A DNA stretch of 41,605 nt from an uncultured Lachnospiraceae bacterium. Lineage in GTDB: Bacteria > Bacillota > Clostridia > Lachnospirales > Lachnospiraceae. How positions within the stretch are numbered: the first letter of the stretch is position 1; each line of letters starts with the position of its first letter. The translations under genes and the position numbers were made by a program. Below the pieces are notes generated by a model. The model was given only the letters and a program-made list of their open reading frames with translations. It was not told where the DNA came from and made no database searches. The stretch spans positions 1 through 41,605 of the forward strand of contig CACZBF010000021.1 of assembly GCA_902779355.1 (NCBI GenBank). Reading direction: 5' to 3'. This document shows positions 25,273-33,704 of the stretch, piece by piece.

Positions 25273-25959
25273 ATGACTTACGAGATCAAGGGTGGCAATC
25301 TGCCGGCAGTTATCTGTCAGGTCAATGAAGGTGAGACGATGGTGACAGAAAGCGGCGGTCTGGCATGGATGACCCCGAATATGAAGATGGAGACCACGAC
25401 AGGTGGCGGCATTGGCAAGGCATTTGCGAGAGCTTTTGCAAATGAGCATATGTTCCAATGCAGATATACGGCAGAGGGAGGCCCGGGCATGATCGCGTTT
25501 ACCTCCAGCTTTCCGGGAGAGATCAGGCCGGTAGAGATTAAGCCCGGACAGGGCGTCATCGTGCAGAAGAGTGCCTATCTGGCATCGGAGCCGGGCGTGG
25601 AAATGACAACCTTTTTCCAGAAGAAGGTCGGTGCCGGATTTTTCAGCGGCGAGGGCTTTATCATGACGAAGCTTTCCGGTGAAGGCATGGCATTCTTGGA
25701 AGTGAACGGATCCGTTGTGGAATATGAACTTGCGGAAGGCCAGGAGATGGTACTTGCAACCGGATTCCTTGCTGCAATGAGCGAAACCTGCACGATGGAC
25801 ATTGTCACGATCAAAGGCGTGAAAAATGTGCTGTTCGGTGGAGAGAGCCTCTTCAATACCGTTGTCAAAGGACCCGGCAAGGTCATGATTCAGACGATGC
25901 CGATCGTCAGAGTGGCAGAAGCGCTGATGCCGTATCTGCCGGATAAGAGCAGTAACTAA
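25273..25959 (+). CDS. AIM24 family protein (TIGR00266-like)
   Basis: The product has 228 residues, with AAGGAGG before the ATG. Gly-rich beta-repeat sequence throughout: GGLAWMTPNMKMETTTGGGIGKAF near residue 30, PGQGVIVQKSAYLAS, AGFFSGEGFIM and FLEVNGSVVEYEL, ending LMPYLPDKSSN. This is the typical full-length bacterial AIM24/TIGR00266 protein. Its biochemical role is not established. Here it is the first gene of the exporter operon, 10 bases before the sigma factor, so a link to membrane or envelope stress is an inference from position. Confidence 0.85.
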   Translation: MTYEIKGGNLPAVICQVNEGETMVTESGGLAWMTPNMKMETTTGGGIGKAFARAFANEHMFQCRYTAEGGPGMIAFTSSFPGEIRPVEIKPGQGVIVQKSAYLASEPGVEMTTFFQKKVGAGFFSGEGFIMTKLSGEGMAFLEVNGSVVEYELAEGQEMVLATGFLAAMSETCTMDIVTIKGVKNVLFGGESLFNTVVKGPGKVMIQTMPIVRVAEALMPYLPDKSSN

Positions 25960-25969
25960 GGAGAAGCAC

Positions 25970-26476
25970 TTGGACATCGAGAAGGTTTATCTTGAATATC
26001 AAAGCCGTGTTACGGCATATATCTCCAGCAGGATCTCCAACAAGGAGGAGGCGGAGGATCTGCAATCAGAGGTCTTTCTCAAAGTCTGTAAAAACGCAGA
26101 CCGTTTTGACGAGGAAAAAGCGTCGATATCCACGTGGATCTATACGATCACACGGAATACCCTGACGGATTATTTCCGTGTTCACAAGACGGATGCGGAG
26201 CTCCCGGAGGATCTGGAGTGGGAGGTCAATCCCTACGATGATCTCTACCGGGAGGAGACGCTGGGGGAACTGGCGGAAGCGTTGAAAAGCCTGGACGAAG
26301 ACGAGCGGGATATAATCGTGCTGCATTACTATGAGAATATGACGCTGCTTGATGTCAGTAAAGCCCTCGATCTGAGTTACGGAAAGACCAAGATCCTGCA
26401 CCAGCAGGCTCTGCAGAAACTGCGTGGCGGGATCAACGACAATCCCTTCCGGGTCATTCGGGGCGGAAAGATTTAA
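25970..26476 (+). CDS. ECF-type RNA polymerase sigma factor
   Basis: The product has 168 residues from a TTG start, 9 bases after AAGGAG. Region 2 (~1-75): YLEYQSRVTAYISSRISNKE, AEDLQSEVFLKV and ISTWIYTITRNTLTDYFR. Region 4 (~105-155): LAEALKSLDEDERDIIVLHY, then a helix-turn-helix (LLDVSKALDLSYGKTKILHQQALQKLR). There is no region 3 and no anti-sigma gene beside it. It is the only sigma factor in the window and lies between AIM24 and the exporter genes, which makes it the prime candidate for reading the promoter element found before the GG peptide genes. Confidence 0.92.
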   Translation: MDIEKVYLEYQSRVTAYISSRISNKEEAEDLQSEVFLKVCKNADRFDEEKASISTWIYTITRNTLTDYFRVHKTDAELPEDLEWEVNPYDDLYREETLGELAEALKSLDEDERDIIVLHYYENMTLLDVSKALDLSYGKTKILHQQALQKLRGGINDNPFRVIRGGKI

Positions 26477-26487
26477 AGGAAAAGAAA

Positions 26488-26799
26488 ATGGAAGCAGAAA
26501 AACAGGAAGCAACAACCGAAAATCAGCAGACAACAACGGAGAATCAACAGACAACAACGGAGAATCAGCAGACAAAAAAAGCAGGCATTTTCCGTGAGAA
26601 AAGTCTGGAGCGCATCTCCGAGCCGGAGCAGCTTCATGACTATATCCGGGTGACTTCACCGAGCGTATGGCTGATATTGCTTGCAGTCATTGTCCTGCTT
26701 GCAGGCGTTATGGTATGGGGCGTTTTCGGAAAACTCCACCTTCATGATGCGAAGGGCGCCGAGAAAGAAATCGCACCGATCACGCTGGTAACGAACTGA
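26488..26799 (+). CDS. HlyD/NHLM secretion-protein N-terminal stub, single-pass membrane protein
   Basis: The product has 103 residues. An N-terminal tract of three TTENQQT repeats (residues ~9-29) is followed by FREKSLERISEPEQLHDYIRVTSPSVWLILL, a segment that matches the N-terminus of NHLM bacteriocin system secretion proteins (HlyD family), and one membrane helix (~67-88). The coiled-coil and barrel domains of HlyD are absent, and the protein ends 15 residues after a short charged stretch. In a one-membrane cell a periplasm-spanning adaptor is not needed, so a minimal docking subunit for the following ABC transporters is plausible. It is not a recent truncation: RBS and gene spacing are tight on both sides. 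Confidence 0.75.
   Translation: MEAEKQEATTENQQTTTENQQTTTENQQTKKAGIFREKSLERISEPEQLHDYIRVTSPSVWLILLAVIVLLAGVMVWGVFGKLHLHDAKGAEKEIAPITLVTN
26512..26574 (+). repeat. Three tandem 21-bp in-frame repeats
   Basis: Units at 26512-26532, 26533-26553 and 26554-26574, each encoding TTENQQT with only three silent differences among the copies. Copy number could change by slippage without shifting the frame. Confidence 0.85.
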
Positions 26800-26813
26800 A
26801 GAACGGGGAAGTC

Positions 26814-29000
26814 ATGGCACAGAATGCAGTAATCGGAAAAAAATTACCCTTTTCCAATGTGGCAAAGGTGCCGGTGGTCATGCAGCTGGAAGCGCTGGAA
26901 TGCGGTGCGGCCAGTCTTGCGATGGTCATGGCGCATTACGGGAAATGGATCCCTCTCTCTCAGGCTCGTGAGGACTGCGGGGTTTCCAGAGACGGTTCGA
27001 ACGCGCGCAATATTCTCAGAGCGGCCAAGGACTATGGAATGGAAGCACACGGATATCGCTATGAGCCGGAGGATCTTCTGGACAGCGGTTTCTTTCCCTG
27101 CATTGTTCATTGGGAATTCAACCATTTTGTTGTATTAGACGGCGTACGCGGCGACAAGGTCTATATCAATGACCCTGCCCGCGGCACGGTGATCATGACG
27201 CGGCAGGAGTTTGACGAGGGCTTTACCGGAGTCGTACTGACCTTGAAACCGGGACCGGACTTTGTCCCCTCCGGAAAAAGAAAAAGCGTCATGGAATTCG
27301 CCAAAAAATCACTGCGGGGAACCGGTCCGGCGGTTTTTTTTGTTGTCTTGACAACGATCATTACTTCTTTGATCTCGATCATCGAGGCCGGATTCTCCCG
27401 GTTCTTTATGGATCATCTGTTGTCGCGGCGCGATATGCATATGATGCTTCCTTTCATCGTGGCGCTGGCAGTGTTTTCGATCATACAGATTGTCGCTGAA
27501 TGGATTCAGGCGATCTATTCTCTTCGTATCACAGGGAAGATGGCTGTGATCGGAAATTCGACATACCTGTGGAAAGTGTTGCAGCTGCCGATGAAGTTTT
27601 TCTCCCAGCGGATGGCCGGGGATATCCAACAGCGGAAGGAAGCCAACGCCCAGATCGCCAATTCTCTGATCAATACGATCGCGCCACTGTTTTTGGATTC
27701 GGTCATGATGATCTTTTATCTGACGGTCATGATCCGCTATTCGGTGGTACTGACCCTGGTGGGACTTGCCAGTGTTGCCGTCAATCTTGTTGTGTCCCGT
27801 TTTATCAGTAAGAAGCGCGTGAATGTGACCCGCGTCCAGATGCGTGACGAAGGAAAGCTCGCAAGTTCCACCGTGACCGGTGTGGAGATGATCGAGACGA
27901 TCAAGTCCAGCGGTGCCGAGGACGGCTATTTCCGGCGCTGGGCAGGGTTTCAGGCCAGTGTCAATACGCAGGTCGTGCGGTATTCCCGCATGGATACATA
28001 CCTTGGCCTGATCCCGGAGATCGTACAGACTGCGGCGAACCTGAGCGTGGAGATCATCGGGGTGTATCTGGTGATGCACGGTCATTTTACCAATGGTATG
28101 GTTTTGCAGTTTCAGGGCTTCATGCAGCAATTTCTGGCGCCTGCCTCGTCATTGATCGGTGCCAGCCAGACCGTTACGGAGATGCGGACACAGATGGAGC
28201 GTCTGGAGGACGTCATGGAGTATCCGACGGCGCTTGACGGAAAGGAAGCCTATGCGGAAAACGATACCAGCTATCAGAAACTGTCCGGTACACTTTCCAT
28301 GCAGCATGTGACCTTTGGATATTCCAGGCTCGCACAGCCTTTGATCAAGGATTTTAATCTGGAGATCAGGCGGGGCGGGCGTGTTGCCTTTGTCGGTGCC
28401 TCCGGCTGCGGCAAATCCACTCTGAGCAAATTGATCTCCGGTCTTTATGAACCGTGGGAAGGAAAGATCCTTTTTGACGGGAAAGAGATCAAGGACATCC
28501 GACGGAGCGTGTTCACCGGATCTGTGGCAGTGGTGGATCAGGATATCACGTTATTCGAGGATTCCATCGCAAACAATATCAAGATGTGGGATCATTCCGT
28601 GGAGGATTACGAGATGATCCTGGCGGCGCGTGACGCACAGATCCATGACGATATCATGGAACGTGACGGTGGCTACAATTATCAGATCATGGAGAACGGC
28701 AAGGATTTTTCCGGCGGACAGCGCCAGCGGATGGAGATTGCACGTGTCCTGGCACAGGATCCGACGATCGTGATCATGGACGAAGCGACCAGTGCATTGG
28801 ATGCGCAGACGGAATATGATGTGGTGAAGGCGATCGAAGATCGCGGGATCACTTGTATCGTGGTGGCACACCGGCTTTCCACCATCCGGGACTGTGATGA
28901 GATCATTGTTCTGGATCACGGAGACGTGGTGGAGCGCGGCACACATGACGAATTGATGGCACATGACGGTTTGTATAAACAACTGATCACATCGGAGTAG
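26814..29000 (+). CDS. C39-peptidase ABC transporter (NHLM-type peptidase/ATP-binding exporter)
   Basis: The product has 728 residues. The N-terminal C39 peptidase (~15-145) has catalytic C30 in LEALECGAASLAMV, H104 in HFVVLDG and D120 in INDPARG. A six-helix ABC membrane domain spans ~165-450. The nucleotide-binding domain has Walker A GASGCGKST, signature SGGQRQRMEIAR, Walker B IVIMDEATSALD and the H of VAHRLS. It should cleave GG leaders and export the cores. It is best matched to the NHLM bacteriocin exporter family by domain order and by its neighbours on both sides. All catalytic residues are intact. Its substrates are most likely the GG peptides at 35171, 36808 and 37088 and the dispersed ones at 6760-9574. 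Confidence 0.93.
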   Translation: MAQNAVIGKKLPFSNVAKVPVVMQLEALECGAASLAMVMAHYGKWIPLSQAREDCGVSRDGSNARNILRAAKDYGMEAHGYRYEPEDLLDSGFFPCIVHWEFNHFVVLDGVRGDKVYINDPARGTVIMTRQEFDEGFTGVVLTLKPGPDFVPSGKRKSVMEFAKKSLRGTGPAVFFVVLTTIITSLISIIEAGFSRFFMDHLLSRRDMHMMLPFIVALAVFSIIQIVAEWIQAIYSLRITGKMAVIGNSTYLWKVLQLPMKFFSQRMAGDIQQRKEANAQIANSLINTIAPLFLDSVMMIFYLTVMIRYSVVLTLVGLASVAVNLVVSRFISKKRVNVTRVQMRDEGKLASSTVTGVEMIETIKSSGAEDGYFRRWAGFQASVNTQVVRYSRMDTYLGLIPEIVQTAANLSVEIIGVYLVMHGHFTNGMVLQFQGFMQQFLAPASSLIGASQTVTEMRTQMERLEDVMEYPTALDGKEAYAENDTSYQKLSGTLSMQHVTFGYSRLAQPLIKDFNLEIRRGGRVAFVGASGCGKSTLSKLISGLYEPWEGKILFDGKEIKDIRRSVFTGSVAVVDQDITLFEDSIANNIKMWDHSVEDYEMILAARDAQIHDDIMERDGGYNYQIMENGKDFSGGQRQRMEIARVLAQDPTIVIMDEATSALDAQTEYDVVKAIEDRGITCIVVAHRLSTIRDCDEIIVLDHGDVVERGTHDELMAHDGLYKQLITSE

Positions 29001-29009
29001 GGTAAAACT

Positions 29010-31205
29010 GTGAAGAATTGGTTTACGGAACAGGTTCAACAAAGAGAATTATCGGACCAGCAGGATTTTGAGGAATCCTTCGGCCGGATTGCCGGTGCTG
29101 TCATGGGTCGGCGACTGTATGCATCCTATGTCGACCAGTGGTCAAGTACACAGGATGCCATCGGGGAGATCCTGCGCTATTATCATGTCAAAGAGACGGA
29201 AGTGCCGGAGGAAGAGAAGGATCTCGAAAAGGTACTTTCCTATCTGCTCAGGCCCAAGGGGATCATGTGGCGGACGGTTGAGCTGAAGGAAGGCTGGAGT
29301 AAGGACGCCAGCGGCGCGATGCTTGGCGTGATGGCGGACAGCGGTGCGCCTGTTGCGCTGATCCCGAACAAACTTCTGTCCTATCATTTCACCAATCCGA
29401 AGACCGGGAATCCCATGAACGTCACGAAGAGTACAGAAGAAATGCTCGGACGGGAGGCGATTGCTTTTTACCGGCCGTTTCCGATGCGTGCCATAAAAGT
29501 GAGGGACCTTTTAAAATTTATTTTCATGAATATCAGCATACCGGATCTGGTGCGTTATTTGATCCTGGCTTTGATCGTTGTACTGGTCGGTTTGCTGACA
29601 CCGCAGATGACACATGTCCTGTTCTCCGATGTGATCGCTTCCGGAAGTACGAGGATCCTGCTTGCGATCGCAACGTTTATGTTTTCGATCTCCGTCAGCG
29701 GGCTCCTCTTTCAGGCAGTGCAATCGCTCATCGAAAAACGGATCTCGACAAGCCTCGATATCACAGTGAGGGCAGCGACCATGATGCGGATCCTGTCGCT
29801 TCCGCCTTCGTTCTTCAAGAAATATGCGGCAGGTGAATTATCAAACCGTATGGAATATATCGGAGCACTTGTGGAACAGATGATCACGGTCTTCCTGTCC
29901 ACAGGGTTGACTTCCCTCTTTTCTCTGATCTATATCGGTCAGATCTTTGAATATGCGCCGAGTCTGGTGGTGCCGTCCCTTGCGGTCACGTTGCTGACGA
30001 TCATCATCACGACGGTGGCGACGCTGATGCAGATCGGCATTTCCCAGAAACAGATGGAGATCGCAAGCAAAGAATACGGTATGAGCTATGCGCTGATCTC
30101 CGGTGTCCAGAAGATCCGTCTCTCCGGAGCGGAACGCCGGGCGTTTTCCCGCTGGGCAAGGCTTTACGCGAAAGGGGCGGAGTATCAATATAACCCGCCC
30201 ATCTTTTTAAAGATCAACAGCGTCCTTGTGACGGCGATCACTTTGATCGGAACGATGGTAACGTATTATCTGGCTGTGAAGACCGGAGTTTCGGATGCCG
30301 ATTATTTTGCGTTCAATGCATCCTTCGGTGTCGTCAGCGGTGCGTTTACCACACTTTCCAGCAGCGTACTCGCCATCGCCGGGATCAAACCGACGCTTGA
30401 GATGGCGCGTCCCATCATGGAGGCGGAGCCGGAGGTTTCCGAGGGAAAACCGTTGGTGTCGTCACTGTCCGGTTCGATCGAACTGAGCAACGTGACGTTC
30501 CGGTATCAGGAAAGCATGCCGAAGATCCTGGATAACCTGTCCTTAAAGATCCGTCCGGGACAGTACGTTGCCATTGTCGGGAAGACGGGCTGCGGCAAAT
30601 CCACGCTGATGCGGATCCTTCTTGGCTTCGAACACCCACAGCGAGGAGCGGTCTATTATGATGGAAAAGATCTGTCGACGCTGGACATCCGGTCTGTGCG
30701 TAAGAGGATCGGGACGGTGATGCAGAGCGGCATGCTTTTCTCCGGCGATATTTTTGCCAATATTTCGATCGCGGCGCCGAATCTGACTCTGGAGGAGGCC
30801 TGGGAAGCGGCTGAGATCGCCGGGATCGCGGATGACATCCGGGATATGCCGATGGGAATGTATACGATGCTTTCCGAAGGCGAGGGCGGTGTGTCCGGCG
30901 GACAGAGACAGCGGATCATGATCGCGCGTGCGGTGGCCGGGAAACCGAAGATTTTGATGTTTGACGAAGCGACCTCGGCGCTTGATAACCTGACGCAGAA
31001 AAAGGTGTCTGATGCATTAGACAGCCTGAAATGTACGCGTGTAGTGATCGCACACCGGCTCAGTACCATCAAAAACTGCGACAGGATCGTGGTGCTGGAT
31101 CAGGGCAGGATCGTGGAGGACGGCACCTACGAAGAGTTGATGAAGGAAAAGGGATACTTTGCGGAACTGGTTGCCAGACAGCAGGTGAATCAGGACAATG
31201 ACTAA
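29010..31205 (+). CDS. Second NHLM-type ABC transporter (ATP-binding/permease, no peptidase)
   Basis: The product has 731 residues from GTG 29010. The N-terminal ~165 residues have no Cys protease signature (sequence such as IMWRTVELKEGWSKDASGAM), as in the NHLM system's second ABC protein. The membrane domain (~175-470) is followed by an ATPase domain with GKTGCGKST, SGGQRQRIMIARA, ILMFDEATSALD and IAHRLS. It follows the C39 transporter by 9 bases and presumably forms a heterodimer with it, the normal arrangement in this family. Confidence 0.9.
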   Translation: MKNWFTEQVQQRELSDQQDFEESFGRIAGAVMGRRLYASYVDQWSSTQDAIGEILRYYHVKETEVPEEEKDLEKVLSYLLRPKGIMWRTVELKEGWSKDASGAMLGVMADSGAPVALIPNKLLSYHFTNPKTGNPMNVTKSTEEMLGREAIAFYRPFPMRAIKVRDLLKFIFMNISIPDLVRYLILALIVVLVGLLTPQMTHVLFSDVIASGSTRILLAIATFMFSISVSGLLFQAVQSLIEKRISTSLDITVRAATMMRILSLPPSFFKKYAAGELSNRMEYIGALVEQMITVFLSTGLTSLFSLIYIGQIFEYAPSLVVPSLAVTLLTIIITTVATLMQIGISQKQMEIASKEYGMSYALISGVQKIRLSGAERRAFSRWARLYAKGAEYQYNPPIFLKINSVLVTAITLIGTMVTYYLAVKTGVSDADYFAFNASFGVVSGAFTTLSSSVLAIAGIKPTLEMARPIMEAEPEVSEGKPLVSSLSGSIELSNVTFRYQESMPKILDNLSLKIRPGQYVAIVGKTGCGKSTLMRILLGFEHPQRGAVYYDGKDLSTLDIRSVRKRIGTVMQSGMLFSGDIFANISIAAPNLTLEEAWEAAEIAGIADDIRDMPMGMYTMLSEGEGGVSGGQRQRIMIARAVAGKPKILMFDEATSALDNLTQKKVSDALDSLKCTRVVIAHRLSTIKNCDRIVVLDQGRIVEDGTYEELMKEKGYFAELVARQQVNQDND

Positions 31206-31917
31206 GAAAACGGCGAAAAAAACAGTGATCCGGGTCAGGGATCTCTACCGGATCTACGAGTTGGGAGAAGAAAAGGTGCGGGCCTTGAACGGCGTCTCCT
31301 TTGATGTGCATAAGGGCGAATTCTGTGCGATCGTCGGCACCTCCGGCTCCGGGAAATCAACGCTGCTCAATATGCTGGCCGGGCTGGAAAAGCCCACCAA
31401 AGGGCAGGTGGTGATTGCCGGAGAGCATATCGAAAAGATGAATGAATCTAAGCTGGTGAAATTCCGGCAACAGCATATCGGCTTTATTTTTCAGTCCTAC
31501 AATCTGATGCCGACCATGAACGCCGTCGAAAACGTGGCGCTTCCGCTGATGTTTGCAGGGGTTTCGAAGACGGAGCGGACGGAGCGTGCCGTGCAGATGT
31601 TAAAGCACGTGGGGCTCGGAAAATACATGGATCATAAGCCGACCCAGATGTCCGGCGGACAGCAGCAGCGTGTCGGGATCGCGCGGGCATTGGTGGTGCG
31701 GCCCGAGATCATTTTTGCGGACGAGCCTACCGGAAACCTGGACTCCAGCACGACCATGGACGTGCTCCATCTTTTACAGGATATCGTATTAAAACAGAAC
31801 CAGACGCTGGTGATGGTCACACATGATGACCATCTTGCACATTTTGCAAACAGACTGATCCACATCATGGACGGCAAGATTGAGTGGATCGAGGAAAACG
31901 TACCCATTACGGAATAA
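31198..31917 (+). CDS. MacB/LolD-like ABC transporter ATPase
   Basis: The product has 239 residues. Walker A GTSGSGKST, Q-loop IFQSYNLMP, signature MSGGQQQRVGIARAL, Walker B IIFADEPTGNLD and H in VTHDDH are all present. It is of the class that works with FtsX-fold permeases; its partner is the permease at 33701, with the serine-rich protein gene between them. The start overlaps the previous gene by eight bases, so it belongs to the same operon. In this setting it may confer self-protection, or drive a second export or surface-assembly step. Confidence 0.92.
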   Translation: MTKKTAKKTVIRVRDLYRIYELGEEKVRALNGVSFDVHKGEFCAIVGTSGSGKSTLLNMLAGLEKPTKGQVVIAGEHIEKMNESKLVKFRQQHIGFIFQSYNLMPTMNAVENVALPLMFAGVSKTERTERAVQMLKHVGLGKYMDHKPTQMSGGQQQRVGIARALVVRPEIIFADEPTGNLDSSTTMDVLHLLQDIVLKQNQTLVMVTHDDHLAHFANRLIHIMDGKIEWIEENVPITE

Positions 31918-31943
31918 TTTTTTATCATTGAGGAGCAGAGAAG

Positions 31944-33704
31944 ATGAAAAGAAAAACAGGAGTGAAAAGAGCGATATTGGCGGTTCTGACAGCAGGGATG
32001 CTGATCGCCGGCATGCCGGCAGCGGTGTTTGCAACATCGACGGATGCGACAAACGGGAGCAGTCAGACGAACACGTCGGAATCGAATACGTCGGGTAATT
32101 CGTCCTCGCAGTCAGGCAGCGGCTCCGGATCGAGCGGATCGTCCGGCAGCAGTTCGTCCGGCAGTTCATCCACAAGCTCGTCCAGCGGCACAGGCTATAT
32201 CGCGCTCGGCAGTACTTATGTGACGCCGTCTGTCTCCGCGGGTCAGACCGTGACACTGTATATTCCGATCGTCAACTACAATTTCTGCCCGTTGACGAAT
32301 GTTGTGGTGGCGCCGATCATCTCCAACAAGGTGACGGAGTGGCCGTTTGAGTCCGGTGGTCAGAATTATACCCAGACGATTCCCTATATGGGTGCATACA
32401 GCTATTATGCGGATGTGAATGCAACGGCAGCGATCGTACCCTTTACCTTTAAAGTCAGGGATGATGTGCTGACGGGGTTTTATCCGATCAGTTTTGAAGT
32501 GACCTACCTGCCGAACGGAGAATCCACATCCCAGTCCAAAACGACCATCACGGCTTACGTGCAGGCGACCGGTAAAGCCGGCAGCGGACGGCTGGAAGAC
32601 AATCTGGCAGTGAGCAAGCCGCGTCTCATTGTGACAGGGTTTGAAACGAGCCCCGCGGACGTGAATGCCGGAGACACCTTTACGATCACTGTGCATGTGA
32701 AGAATACGTCGGAGACGACTGCGGTCAGCAATGTCCTTTTCAATCTCCAGTCCGATTCCGAAACGACGACCACAAGCTCGAACGGTTCGGGCAGCAGTAG
32801 CAGCAGTTCGAGCAATTCATCCAGTACGACTTATGCGGCCTTTTTGCCGACATCCGGATCCAGTGCAATCTACGAGTCCAGTATCGCGCCGGGACAAACG
32901 GTGGATCTGGCGCTTGAAATGTCGGCGCGGGCAGATCTGACACAGAAGCCCTACGTCCTGAACGTGAATACGACCTATGACGCAGCCGGCAAGACGGACA
33001 TCACGGATAAGGCCAGTGTTTCCATTCCGGTATGGCAGAAATCCAAGTTCGATACCGGTGAAGAGTCGGTCAGCCCGGAAAGACTCGGGGTGGGAGAAAA
33101 CGGAAACGTTTCCTTCGCTATTTACAATACCGGCCGTACGACGTTAAATAACGTCTGGTTCCGCTTCCGTGATGAGAACGTGACAGGCGATGATGTCTTT
33201 GTGGGTACGATCACCAGCGGTTCCACGGGATATGTGGACGCATCTTTTGTCACGACGGCTCCCAACGACGGCAAAATCCATGCAATCGTTGACTATGAGG
33301 ATGATCGCGGCAATGTGACCACGGTAGAAAAGGAATTTGCGCTTGAGATCGAGGAAGGATTTTCTGCTTATATGGAGGCACCACCGGAAAACCTGGAAGA
33401 ATTTGAGCAGACGACAACTTTCCCGGCATGGGCAAAGATCCTGATCATCGTCGGGATCGTAGCGGCGGGAGCGGTCGCGGTGGTCATGATCCTCCGGAAA
33501 GTGAAGGAAAAGAAGAAGGAAAAGGAACTGGAGGATGACGTTACGGATGACGAGGAGGATCTGACAGAGGAGCAGGAGACTGCAACAGGTGTTGATGTGA
33601 CGTCCGGCGATGAGAATACGGCAGATACGGCGAACACCGAGAGCGGATCTGAAGAGGGAAACCCTGAGAGCAAAGTGGATCAGGACGGAGACCATCAGGC
33701 ATGA
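31944..33704 (+). CDS. Secreted serine-rich, membrane-anchored surface protein
   Basis: The product has 586 residues. A clear Sec signal peptide (MKRKTGVKRAILAVLTAGML..., cleavage after AVFA near residue 31) is followed by a Ser/Gly/Thr-rich linker (~35-88), beta-rich domains reminiscent of CARDB/S-layer-related folds (~88-250 and ~250-460, split by a second Ser-rich tract SGSSSSSSSNSSST), one C-terminal membrane helix (~492-513) and an acidic cytoplasmic tail. RBS GAGGAG. The topology, with most of the chain outside, suits an extracellular partner of the MacB-like permease, comparable in position to adaptor proteins in ABC-adaptor operons of Gram-positives. Specific function unknown. Confidence 0.8.
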   Translation: MKRKTGVKRAILAVLTAGMLIAGMPAAVFATSTDATNGSSQTNTSESNTSGNSSSQSGSGSGSSGSSGSSSSGSSSTSSSSGTGYIALGSTYVTPSVSAGQTVTLYIPIVNYNFCPLTNVVVAPIISNKVTEWPFESGGQNYTQTIPYMGAYSYYADVNATAAIVPFTFKVRDDVLTGFYPISFEVTYLPNGESTSQSKTTITAYVQATGKAGSGRLEDNLAVSKPRLIVTGFETSPADVNAGDTFTITVHVKNTSETTAVSNVLFNLQSDSETTTTSSNGSGSSSSSSSNSSSTTYAAFLPTSGSSAIYESSIAPGQTVDLALEMSARADLTQKPYVLNVNTTYDAAGKTDITDKASVSIPVWQKSKFDTGEESVSPERLGVGENGNVSFAIYNTGRTTLNNVWFRFRDENVTGDDVFVGTITSGSTGYVDASFVTTAPNDGKIHAIVDYEDDRGNVTTVEKEFALEIEEGFSAYMEAPPENLEEFEQTTTFPAWAKILIIVGIVAAGAVAVVMILRKVKEKKKEKELEDDVTDDEEDLTEEQETATGVDVTSGDENTADTANTESGSEEGNPESKVDQDGDHQA

